A stretch of 64,000 bases of DNA from Alentia gelatinosa (lineage: Eukaryota; Annelida; Polychaeta; Phyllodocida; Polynoidae): the NCBI GenBank assembly GCA_950022655.1, contig OX465579.1:80425193-80489192 (forward strand), given 5' to 3'. The translations under genes and the position numbers were made by a program. The notes beneath the pieces are model-generated. The model was not told where the DNA came from, searched no databases, and saw only the letters and a list, made by a program, of their open reading frames with translations. Each line of letters begins with the position of its first letter. Positions within the stretch are counted from its first letter, which is position 1. This document shows positions 1-10,200 of this stretch, in pieces.

Positions 1-1213
1 CAGCCATCTCTCACCACTCCCCTTCCCACTCGCATACTTTACAGTGCACCGACTTTAGACTCTCCGCTACCTAGACTCCCCAAGGTTGTGCCTCTATGGA
101 CTTACCTATACGCAGGGATGCAAGTTTACCAAAAAATGACGGAATTCCGACATTTCATATACACCGGCAACACTCGCAGTGTTAGATTATATATTGATTC
201 ATAGTCATTCTGTTCTAAAGTAATGTTATGAATGATTTTTTTTTCATAAGCATTTTGAATTTCCGATCTTTTCCTCAGTTCCGAATATGCGTTTTATTAT
301 TGGCTCTTTTTTCCTCGTTCTTTGATGAAACTTTCCCTTTCCGATTCCTCTTTCCCCCACCCTTGAAATCCATCCTTATTGCCATATTTTCTTCCATTTT
401 CATTTACACTTTAACATATCCCCCTGGTTACATCATCTATTTGCTCATGTGTTTTGTTCTTTACTACATGTACTTACATTTCACCCTATTGCTCTTCTCG
501 CCCATCCATTTGCCTACCATTCAAAGTACATATCTGTGCATCCATTTCCATTCGTACTCTGCCTTTTCTTGTCCATGCCCAGTTCCTTTGTCAATAGTCC
601 ATAATTATTTACTCGTACCCCACCCTGCCCTTTGCCATCTGTCCATTTATAGCTTGCACCTTTTAAAGTTCACCCCTTGCTGCCCTCTGATTATACTGCG
701 CCCTCCGCACAGTCATCACCTCAGATAGAGCACCTCCATTTGCACGCTGACATTCTGTGGTCTTATTCCAATCGTCTGCTGGCGACTTCCGGTGGAATTG
801 TGAGGCATTTGGCATTGCCTGGCTTTATTAGCTGAGAACATAACATATGTAGTATCTGGTGTGGGTAGGTAAAGGTGTTACTGTGTGAGGCGAGATTCGT
901 TAACTGCGCAGGCGAGACAGTGGTGTCCGGTATTGGGAGGTGAATGTATGAGATTGTGAGACGAGCAATATTAGCTGAACAAACAGGACAGTGTTTCTGG
1001 TATGGCGAGGTGAAGGCATGGTGAAAGTGTAGGGCATGAATGGGTATCTAAGCAGACAAAACTAAGAAAGAAACTATTGAGTGTTTGGTCTGTGTCCCCG
1101 TCCCCCATCGAGTTTGGAGCGTGCGGTAATGTGAACGAGGCGATACCCGAGTGAATATTTCAAAACACTCAAAACAAGATGGCAGATGGGTACCAAACAC
1201 AAATATGTTTCTG
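1..1213. other. upstream non-coding DNA, pyrimidine-rich then degenerate repeats
   Basis: No gene seen. About 230-720 is strongly pyrimidine-rich on the + strand, which leaves an open frame of 166 codons with a low-complexity F/L/P/S/I/Y translation; I do not believe it is coding. About 830-1030 and again near 1340 hold degenerate copies of a phrase like gggaggtgaatgtatgag preceded by ggtat, which looks like the decayed remains of a longer-period repeat. Confidence 0.5.
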
Positions 1214-1332
1214 ATTTTACTTTAGCCTGGAAATATTCATCTTTTTATCGCCCATTGCTTTACTCACAACCCTCTTGAGTACTAGATCCTAATGTTAAGC
1301 CTATGGACGTTTATACCAGGCTGAGATAAACT
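1214..1332. mobile_element. small terminal-inverted-repeat element, copy 1
   Basis: The left end reads attttactttagcctgg and the right end, read in reverse complement, agtttatctcagcctgg, so the two ends form an imperfect inverted repeat of about 17 bp. The interior closely matches the copy at 2903-3032, including the phrases gagtacta, ctaatgttaagcctatgg and acgt. No ORF. It behaves like a non-autonomous DNA element (MITE). The superfamily is not known to me. Confidence 0.6.
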
Positions 1333-1613
1333 GGTCTGGTATGGGGAGGTGAATGTCACTACGAGATAGAACACACCTGTTTTGAAAGATGCTCTATGCC
1401 AGTCACTCTGGTAAAGCAGTTTAGATATGTTTATATACCGCTTCGAAGAACATGTACTATAAAACCCTGCGAGTAACACAAACGTCTCACCCCAAATACT
1501 TGTGGGTACACTGCCTTTGGGTTTAGAAAGAATTGGATCATTGTTTATAATGAATCCTTTATCTGAATAGCTTACCGTAAAGAATAACATATTCGTTGCT
1601 ATCATAGGATTTG

Positions 1614-1924
1614 GTATGTGGGGAGTTAGCTCAGTGGTTAAGGTAGTGGACTTGTAATCCCAAGGTTGTAGGAGTTTGTGGGTTCAAGTCTCACTGCAGC
1701 CACTCTTCTCCTTCATTCCCAGCAGTGGTAGATTTACTACTATATCAAAGGCCAATCAGACGAGTAGTGTGGGAAGTAGAAGAACTCTCACCTCAGTAAA
1801 TGTGTAGGGGGTGAAATTTCTACCCAAATTCATTACATAGATTCGATCACCACCCTTGTGGTGTAAAAGAACCTTGAGAAAGTCAGGTAAGAGCCTGTGA
1901 TGAACGTTAAATCAAACCAACCAA
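1614..1924 (+). mobile_element. tRNA-derived SINE with perfect 15-bp target-site duplication
   Basis: The 15-bp sequence ctatcataggatttg stands at 1599-1613 and again, perfectly, at 1925-1939, directly flanking the element. The head is tRNA-like: a Pol III A box tagctcagtgg at 1627-1637, an anticodon-loop-like cttgtaa near 1651 (Thr-TGT-like), and a B box ggttcaagtct at 1681-1691 inside a plausible T stem (gtggg/ctcac). An unrelated body of about 220 bp follows and the element ends in an A/C-rich tail (aaatcaaaccaacca). The D and anticodon stems pair poorly and the A-B spacing is long, so this is a retroposon and not a working tRNA gene. The perfect duplication points to a fairly recent insertion. 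Confidence 0.85.
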
Positions 1925-2373
1925 CTATCATAGGATTTGTCAAGGATCTTCCCACATTTTGTCACGCTATATATACGGCCTTAACAAAGGCCAACAGAGT
2001 GACCTTTTACTACTGCTCAGTGTTAATGTTATATGGGGATAGATATACGTGTACATGTGCTATTAGACACACTGGCTCCGTGCTCTGGCCTGATAGCGGC
2101 TAGAGCTTTGATGGTTCTCGCCCATTGGCTGTCAGGGCCCCGGTGTCGTGTCCCGGTGTACAGCAAACTGCCTGTCAGCTCACTGCAGATCCTCCTGCCG
2201 CTCTGTCTCTCCTCGAAACCTGGCTTTGAAGTCTCCACGCCGATTTCCCAAGCAGCCTCAGAAGCTCGTGATAACGATCTTCAATCACATTCTCCGCACA
2301 ATACCCCCTCCCCCCACCCCTCCTCCCACAAACACACCACTCCGCCCTTCTCCTCTCTGCTGTCGTCTTCCCC

Positions 2374-2541
2374 ATGACGCGGATACAACCCTCCCCCACC
2401 CCAAGGCTAAATGATCAGGAACATCGCCTGGAGGTATTCCTGGCTAAACGAATCACTTTGGAGAACCGTGTAACTCTCGAATTCCTTCGAGCCCGGGACG
2501 CAGTCCTCCAAGCCCTCGACCCGCATGTCGTCGAGAAGTAG
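2374..2541 (+). CDS. unrecognised 55-codon ORF or candidate terminal exon
   Basis: An open frame runs from ATG at 2374 to TAG at 2539-2541 in a locally G/C-rich stretch (about 2040-2540). From about codon 16 the translation is charged and helix-like: it begins EHRLEVFLAKRITLENRV and ends LQALDPHVVEK, with mixed codon use that does not look like simple repeat. The frame also stays open just upstream of a possible acceptor (ctaaatgatcag before gaacatcg at 2419), so it could be the last coding exon of another + strand gene. An AATAAA lies at 2715-2720. I do not recognise the protein, no upstream exon was found, and chance or an old retroposed fragment remain possible. Confidence 0.25.
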   Translation: MTRIQPSPTPRLNDQEHRLEVFLAKRITLENRVTLEFLRARDAVLQALDPHVVEK

Positions 2542-2902
2542 GCCGCTCAGTCCTTTGATCGGCGACATATTGGAATGTTTTTATCTTTTTTCTTTTAATA
2601 TTATGACGGTCAACCTTTCTTATAGTAGGGACCTCGTTGGTCGATCAGCTTCATATATGATTACAAAGACGATCAGTGCAGTTTGACATAACAATGTCAA
2701 GAGGAATGATATAGAATAAACCAATGAGAGGCCTTGTGAAATCACTTGGCGATCAAACTAATGAGATATTAGTCAACCCCAACTACTCGGGTTGGTTTCA
2801 GATTTTATCCCACCACGAATTCTAATATGTTTTAAAAAGAATGCCATCGTACCCAACAGCAGGTGGGTATCTTTTACTCTACTCGAAAGAGCATTGGATA
2901 CG

Positions 2903-3032
2903 AGTTTACCTTAGCCTGGAAATATTCATCTTTGTATCGTCCATTGAGTATGAGTTGCTATACTCACAACCCTCTCGAGTACTAGTTCCTAATGTTAAGC
3001 CTATGGACGTGTATACCAGGCTGAGATAAACT
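2903..3032. mobile_element. small terminal-inverted-repeat element, copy 2
   Basis: Same family as 1214-1332. The ends are agtttaccttagcctgg on the left and, read in reverse complement, agtttatctcagcctgg on the right. This copy keeps a more complete interior (cattgagtatgagttgc), so the first copy looks internally deleted. Non-coding. Confidence 0.6.
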
Positions 3033-4070
3033 GGTCTGGTATGAGTTCCTATGGTAAGTCCATGGAGACTTACTAGTGGTGGGGTGAACACGATATCGGT
3101 GATCTATGTCTCCAGGAGAGTCCCTCTCCGTTCATTATATCTTATGCCAATGGCCAGGCATAACATCTATGTATCTGGACATCGAATCGATTCCTGGGAC
3201 AGTTCAATGTGTTTTCTTTTCTTTAATTGGGATATAGTTAGTAAGTATAAGTAATGTAAACCTAAGCTGACCAAGTCTTAATGTACTGGCGTGCTGCTCC
3301 GAACGATGTCACCTTAGGAGAATCGTGCTTAGGCAATCGCATTGCGATCAGCGATATGATACATCTGACTGTTGACAAATGTTTGGGATGTGTCCATCGG
3401 AAGCTGCCCCTTATGAAGTCCCTGAGAAAGAGTTTAGCCTTTGTATATATTAAAAAAGACATTATAGGCTTTCTGACATGTATAGAGTTGCAGTATTTCA
3501 ACTCTTGGTGCCTTTTTGACACAGATCTACACTCGAAGAAAAGCATTGCGTATAGAATGTGGTTGATGGGAAAATATTTATGCGAATCTGTGATGTGGTT
3601 GTCATTTCGTATCGTTTGGTTTTGATAAGCCATTCACTTTCATTTTAACCCCCATGTAATCGATATCATCAAGCAATACATGCTAAATACGACTTACTTT
3701 TGAGTGTGCAGATTTGTGCAACTACAGTAAGTAATAAATCCTAAATGTATTGCTTACTCATATTCTTGCTCTAGGAAAAACTTGAGCGTGCATAAAAATG
3801 TTATGATTAGACGATATTGTTAGAATATGACACGCACACACGCACACAAAATATCTACAACATACATCCTGTATATTTACTCTGTATAATGAAATTGGTG
3901 TCTGTGAATGAACAACTGTTTTACGCCATCTTTGTTGACGGCTTTGAATGTCACATCTGCATGGTCTACATGAAGCTTATATATGAATATTAGCCAGATG
4001 AACATGTACATGAATGTAACCTAACAGTTTGTATACTGACTAACGTGACGTTTTCTTGTCCTTGAAGCAG
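3033..4070. other. upstream DNA with no recognised gene
   Basis: AT-rich sequence with a short CA-rich tract near 3830-3850. Overlapping ORFs of 114 and 123 codons at 3281-3625 (+) and 3262-3633 (-) face each other; neither translation resembles a known family or shows biased codon use. The last 40 bases form a good branch-point and acceptor region for the exon at 4071: gtatactgactaacgtg followed by ttttcttgtccttgaagcag. Confidence 0.5.
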
Positions 4071-4104
4071 CACGGGAGCTGACTTGGTGGAGAATCACAA
4101 AATG
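4071..4104 (+). other. WDFY3: candidate 5' leader exon of WDFY3 carrying an in-frame upstream ATG
   Basis: A 34-bp segment is bounded by a pyrimidine-rich acceptor ending tccttgaagcag, with a consensus-like branch site (ctgactaac) about 30 nt upstream, and by a donor gtgcgt. Its last three bases are ATG in a strong initiation context (cacaaaATG followed by G). If spliced to 7064, the reading frame is M-E-C-V-K-M-N-F-L, in frame with the main coding exon. Human WDFY3 begins M-N-M-V-K as I recall it, so M-E-C-V-K is a natural match. The frame is also open through the whole 34 bp, so an even longer N terminus from an exon left of the window cannot be excluded. Predicted from sequence only. Confidence 0.4.
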
Positions 4105-7063
4105 GTGCGTGCTTGTGGCGCTCCTCTCACTCGTCCTGTGTCCCTTTTCTTCAGTTGGACTTTGTCTTTCAGTTGGCCGCTTCATCGACTAAGTCTGCCT
4201 CTGTCCATGTCCTTTGTTCAATTACTTTTGTTTTCATTCTTCAGCAGGCAGCAAAGCGCGTCCGTCTGTACACTTAAGTCCTCCCCACCCCTGTGTAAAA
4301 AAAGTCTAGTATGAGAGTTGTAATCATGTAATAAGAGTGCAGTAAATAACTGCGCACTTTTATTATGGCTTGCCAAATTAGTGCGTTCAGTATTACAAAT
4401 TTAAAACAATTTTATAATCAATGATCATCGTAATTACCAATGATGGTAGGAGCCAGCAAGTCTTTGATTACTAGTGCACCAATGCCATGTGGTTCTGGGT
4501 TTTAAGTCACTTGACCAATTATTGTGTAATTTCTGTTGTGTTAATTCGCCTCCCTTTAGGCTAGGTGCTGCAACTATTTTCTTGAAATTCCGTATTTTAA
4601 TTGCACTAAATATAGTTTCCATAAAGTCCTCTTTCATAAAATGGAATGATTCTCATTGGTCCATATTTTGGTTTTCAAAAATTCATATTTTCCTAGTGGA
4701 ATTAAACATGCATAACATATCCCTTTACTTAAATATACTGTCAATAATATGTTCTTTAACTTCATATAAATCAAAATGCTTTCTTAAGAAAACGAATTTG
4801 ATATTTTTATTCTGCATTTGCTTCTCTGTTCTACTACACAATTCTCTTCTTTTGGATATTCGATTTATTCTGACAAATTAGACAATATATAAATGCTACC
4901 TTCAAATTATCATAGTCACAAATAAAATTGAACATCCAACATTTCAACCTTGTGAATATTGACCCGTTGTGAAGGAATCACAACGGGTCTGTGATATCAG
5001 GGATCTGTCGGACCGGCAGTGCCTGACTGCATGCGAGGCAGCCGTTTTGAAACTACCAACCTCTATATTATTACTGTACAAGGTTCCCCGTGTCAGTCTT
5101 ACCCTTGCACTATATGTTGCACAAGGATTTAAGCATGAGCCATATGATAATCACCAGATCAGGCTCATCTAGGGTCACACAAACATGTCACCAGCTGGAG
5201 TGCATTGATATGACTCCACTGTTCAAAAACCTAATCAATATATATGCCCTATATCCCCCCTGGTTTCCTCTCACATATATATGTATATATGACCTGTTAT
5301 TCTTGTCTCTGAGTTAAACAAACTCCTCGCTAGCTACCAGGATGTTGACATTGTCTCGCTGTTAACCAGGACATAGTCCTGCCAGGTTCCTAAAAACAAA
5401 TGTCATATCATCTAGAGCTAGTTTCTATGTTACCAAAGACAAAATTAGAATAAATAAATAAATTCGCTGAAAGAAAGCGCTGTATTCAGTGCTGACGGTG
5501 ATGACGGCAGAACCCGGACTCTAAATATGATAACCTTGATTTATAAAGTTCAGTGTAGACTAGACACAAACTGAACAAATATCATTGAAACAACCTATTA
5601 TCAATTTATAAATTGAACATACTTTTGCAGTAAAGGTTTATCATAGATGCTAAACTATATTTAAAATATGTAAGTGAGTAACGTAAACATGCTGAGACAA
5701 AAACAAACACAAAAGAAGATAAGTATGTATGCCTGCAGATATTAATCTGTCGAAGTATTCAGGAACGATAACTCCCAACAAGCAATTAAATGGCATGCCC
5801 GTTACAATTCATAGTTGTATAAACACGGCAGTCACACAAACAAAGGAATCCCATGATATGTGTAGATACGAAGGCTATTAGTAAATATCCCTACCAATAG
5901 TGAAAACTCAATATCGATGACTACACGAGACTGCCGTTTTGGCTAGTGGCCAACAGACGTCAATGACTAGTGGGTCATTGGACCAAGGGACCAGGAGAGT
6001 CAGGGGCCAGTCGCCATTATCAAGTGTCAAAAGACGTACTTGGATCTATTGAGGGAAACCACACCTGCTGTCACCAGAAAGCAAACCGTAATCCATGAGT
6101 GACGCGTGCTGGTGCAGCCTGGAGAGAATTAACATTTATAATGTTGTGCATAATGGATGCAACACGTACATACATAATCTGTACATGACGACAGCACAGC
6201 GATCAATGCCATGGCGAGAATGGTTGCTGGTCCTTGGTCTGTGATGTGCATCCCGGTCGCGCCTGTATTTCTCAATAAGCAGCATCAGAACATTGAACCC
6301 ACCCGCATGAGTGTTAACCTGGCCAGCTGCCATATTAAAATCCCACACTTCTGTTTCCTTGTATTATGCCACGTTAAACTCATAAATTGTTCGTTAATGT
6401 TACCATTATTCCATGAAGACCCATACGATCCCTTTAGTCATTGTATTCTGTATGAGCCTTGCTTGTTGTTTTCCTCTATCCTCTATACGATTGATTGTAT
6501 TCACATGCCTGTTATGGTTTGCTTTTCTCTGCTTTGTCTGGGATATCTTTACTCCGGTGTTCATATGATAAATGATTAATGTAAGAGTGGTGCTACATTT
6601 ACCATAATGATATATTGAGTAATTATTTAATTAGGACTTTACGTCCTTAAATTAGTGTATTGAGTCAAGCATTCTGAATCTAAAGATTTGTTCAATGAAT
6701 AAAAATCAATAAGCAAGAAGGAGATACATTAGTAACCTTGTTATTATTGAAATAAATGAATGGTATACTGATTATGATAAAAAATTGATTGAACTGAGCC
6801 GTATGTAATCTCTTTCTGTTTGTTTTACTTTAGGTTATTCCCAGAGATGTGCTATCTTCCCTTAAAGGCCTTACTGTTTTAGTTTTTCCCGGGCATGTTG
6901 GTGTTACACTGAAACATTCGCTTGTATCGCATGGCCAGCCACAACCTTTCAGTATATAACCAAGGGTTACTACCACGCGTATATACTTACCCCTTGGTTC
7001 TGAATCCAAACCCTTTTTTAACATCTGATTGTTACTACATTAGTCTCACTTGCATCCCGGCAG
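4105..7063 (+). other. putative 5' intron, no recognised gene
   Basis: AT-rich sequence between the candidate leader exon and coding exon 1. It contains no recognised coding sequence. ORFs at 4474-4881 and 6211-6579 are compositionally AT/T-rich and unrecognised. The end gives a short acceptor tract, tgcatcccggcag, for the exon at 7064. Confidence 0.45.
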
Positions 7064-7267
7064 GAGTGCGTCAAGATGAACTTCCTGCGGAATATGATGG
7101 GCGGCCACCAGCGGCCTCTGGTGGAGACGCCGGCCACTCCTCAGGACAACACGCTAGGCCTGATGCACCTCCGCAAGCTGTTCGCCGACTTCCGCCAGCC
7201 CATGCCCAACATGGGGCAGAAGGAGCTCGAGGATAAACTCTACAACATGCTCCCTCTCTTCTGCAAG
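7064..7267 (+). CDS. WDFY3: WDFY3 coding exon 1 (first certain coding exon)
   Basis: The acceptor cag ends at 7063. The twelve bases 7064-7075 (gagtgcgtcaag) are either 5' UTR or codons E-C-V-K of a longer N terminus; the first ATG inside the exon is 7076. The exon encodes residues 1-64 from that ATG, ending K at the donor gtaagc (phase 0). TPQDNTLGLMHLRKLF and LEDKLYNMLPLF align with the human N terminus (PQDNALGLMHLRRLF and EEKLYMMLPVF from memory). The exon is far more G/C-rich than the flanking introns. It has no signal peptide or membrane segment, as expected for a cytosolic or nuclear scaffold. Confidence 0.92.
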
Positions 7268-10200
7268 GTAAGCTCACATCACGAAAAGACATTTTCTATC
7301 ATTCAGGATCGAATGCATGCTATTAGATTTCTTTATTAAGCTTCAAGTTGCCACAATTTGTTTATTCTTATAAATTTACTTAGTTATTGATGTGATTGAA
7401 AAGATAACATCAGTCTTCCCGACGGTGTCATACACAGAAACTATATAGGGAAGAGGCAACCTCGAGATTCCAATCACTTTATGTCAGTGAGGCAGGGTAC
7501 AATGAAAGTACTAATTAATTTTCAGACTATTCATTCTCGTACAATAATCCAGAGCTACCCACCAAATACCAAGAAGTGTGTACCTGCATAAGTTCTCAGA
7601 TTTGTTTAACGATAACTTGCTTAATTTTCATTAATTTTTTATATATATTTTGTCAATATTTGATTGTGAAACCCTACCATGTATTGTACGACCTTAGGCG
7701 CTAGGGAGGGTCCAATGCCGTAACATCTATAGCTGTAGCTTAACAAAATAATGGTGTAAGTGTGTCTCTTGAAATGAAATGAAATCGTGTAAGCTGAACG
7801 GAAGTTTTTGAAACTTGATAAATAGTCTTGTCCTGTTTGGTCGTAGTTAAGAATTTATACTTTAATACTTTAATAGTTTCTGTATGTTATTGGGAAATTT
7901 TTTGTCTAGTCTATTTATCATTCGAATAGGAAGTGTTTAATTAATTAACACAGTCGTAAAGTACATACTAGTTCTGAAGAAGGATGGCCTCGTGGTTAGA
8001 CACATTACTCTGGTGCACGTGTACTAGCATCAATTCACACCTTTATGTCATGAAGTCACCTTCATTGTGGTATTACAATGGTTGTTGCTACAATGTTAAA
8101 CAACAGGACATTATACAAGATGTTGATACTGAAGACAGCTTCTGGAGGGATGCCATTGCTCTCTGCCAGTTGCTGATTTGATTGGGCACTTACCACTATA
8201 TTATTGTAGTATGTTTAGCAGTCCTTCCTTCAATGAAGCCATTGAATTTTGGCGAATACGAATTGGAAAATTTTGATTGACTGTAAAAATAATGTGAAAG
8301 CAATGCGCAGTGTGTTCCATAACACTGGTAAGATAGAAATTCGTGACTTCCTCAAGGAATGCTAGATTTTCGATTAGATATAATCAAGAAGAATAAGATG
8401 CTTTGTTAAACCAGGCAGCATACCCTGGCATACCAACAGGATATATGCAAATTTTATTAAGGTAAACCACAGTAGGTCTAATTGAACAAATTTGGCGTTA
8501 AACTACCCCAATAAACCAATAAATACATGTATATGCAAAGGAAAATATAGAAAAGAAGAAAAGAGCCATGCCTTAAAAAATTAAACCAGATTTTCACAAT
8601 CCAGTACAGTACAATACAGATAATCATCTTGGGTGATTTTGCTACCCTATAAGTGGTGGAGAACAGCATATATGTTTCTAAACAAGTAGGAAAGATTTGT
8701 AAGGAGCTCCTTAGACCTTAGACCTTTGAAAGTTCAGAATTATACGTGCCCAATCAATTTGATATGGCATTTAGACATAAGGTCTTGTTGTAGGTCAATG
8801 AGAAAAAAGATGTTTCATATCTATAGGACTATGGAGTGTAAATACAGTTGATCTCAGTAAAGCCGGGGTATGGCAGTTCAGCAGATTCGGATGTTTGTGT
8901 TTGTACTCATCGAGACCTGAGTCCTACATCCATCCTGCGTTTTGCCACTCCTCTCTTTGTCTTGCTGCGAGGTAGGTTGTTGTAGAGTAGGGAATAAGCA
9001 ACTGTCCACCACCATCTGTTAATCTTTTAATTCTAAGGTAATCACGTATGTTATAAGCCAATTTATGTAGACCATGGCGTGGTTCCATGTTACATTCTAG
9101 ACGGCTGTTGTTATAAGCAGCCTTTGATGTGTGGACCCTCTGATAGGAAAACGGCATTGCCTGCCTAAATGAAGCTCTTTATCTAGTACATAGTCTAGAT
9201 TCAGGAGAATATGCAATAATTGATGTGACGGCTATTCTGCGCTATATGAGGGAGGATAACATTTTTATACTGCGATCTCCCCTTATCTTGGTATTCCAGG
9301 CGAGAGGAATTTCTCTACTGATATGATCAGCAAGACCAGTTTGTATGGTTCATCAAGGAAATACCACATATCTAATACATTCCCTGATTCAACAAACTTT
9401 ATTCATACCCCATAATTAGGGGGATTACATTTTTCAGTTCCACCCTATACATACAGAATGGAAGACGGCTATTTTAAATTCTCAAAAGAGTTAACGAAGT
9501 AGAAAAATAGCTATATAGCAATTTGTTATTAAAATAACCCATCCAACCTTTTGAGTGAACCTGTGTTTGTGTTATGTAAATATATATAGTCCCCTGGCAA
9601 CGTTTGAGGTCACTTCTTTACACAATATCAATATTGGCACGGACCACGGATAGCTCTTGATATTAGAGTTTGTATCATCCCCTCTACCACTGCCCAGACT
9701 GCTCACCTACCACACGTCAGTGTAAACACAATGTACGCCAGGTGTTTAGCCCGCACACGTCCTCCTCACACACAGACACCCGACGTGAGTGAACACGGGA
9801 ACGTGTAATGCGGGTTCTCTCCTATAACAACCCTCATTGCCGTCTCGTTCACCGTCAATTGGTGACCATTTAAGCTCAATTCAAACCCAATTATGCGTGT
9901 CGAGTGAAATGGATGCGAACGCATCGGTATCTTGCTATTGGGGAAAAACCGAGACTGTTTTTCTTTAGGATTTCTATTTATATTAGAGGTTATAGCTCGG
10001 TGTCCTACACACCTATCCTCCGCTGACTCTATTTGTTTTGTATAATGAAACCGTATCACCCACTCAACAAAGTAGGAATCCCAGGAAACTGCTACAACTG
10101 CTGCAACTGACATTAGTCAATTCATAAAATGCCAAAGAAATGCCCTTGTGCTCTGAAACCTGGGGCCCGTTTAATGATCAAGGGTCGCACATGTAGACCG

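Noticed and set aside
228..728. 166-codon ORF that looks hydrophobic and membrane-like
   Set aside because: It lies in a pyrimidine-rich stretch in which F, L, S and P codons arise automatically; no recognised family, no splice sites, low complexity.
1619..1702. Functional tRNA gene (Thr-like anticodon loop cttgtaa)
   Set aside because: A and B boxes are present, but the D and anticodon stems pair poorly, the variable region is too long, and the segment lies inside a SINE bounded by target duplications.
3262..3633. Facing ORFs of 123 (-) and 114 (+) codons
   Set aside because: Open on both strands over the same DNA with no codon bias or recognised domain; most likely chance.
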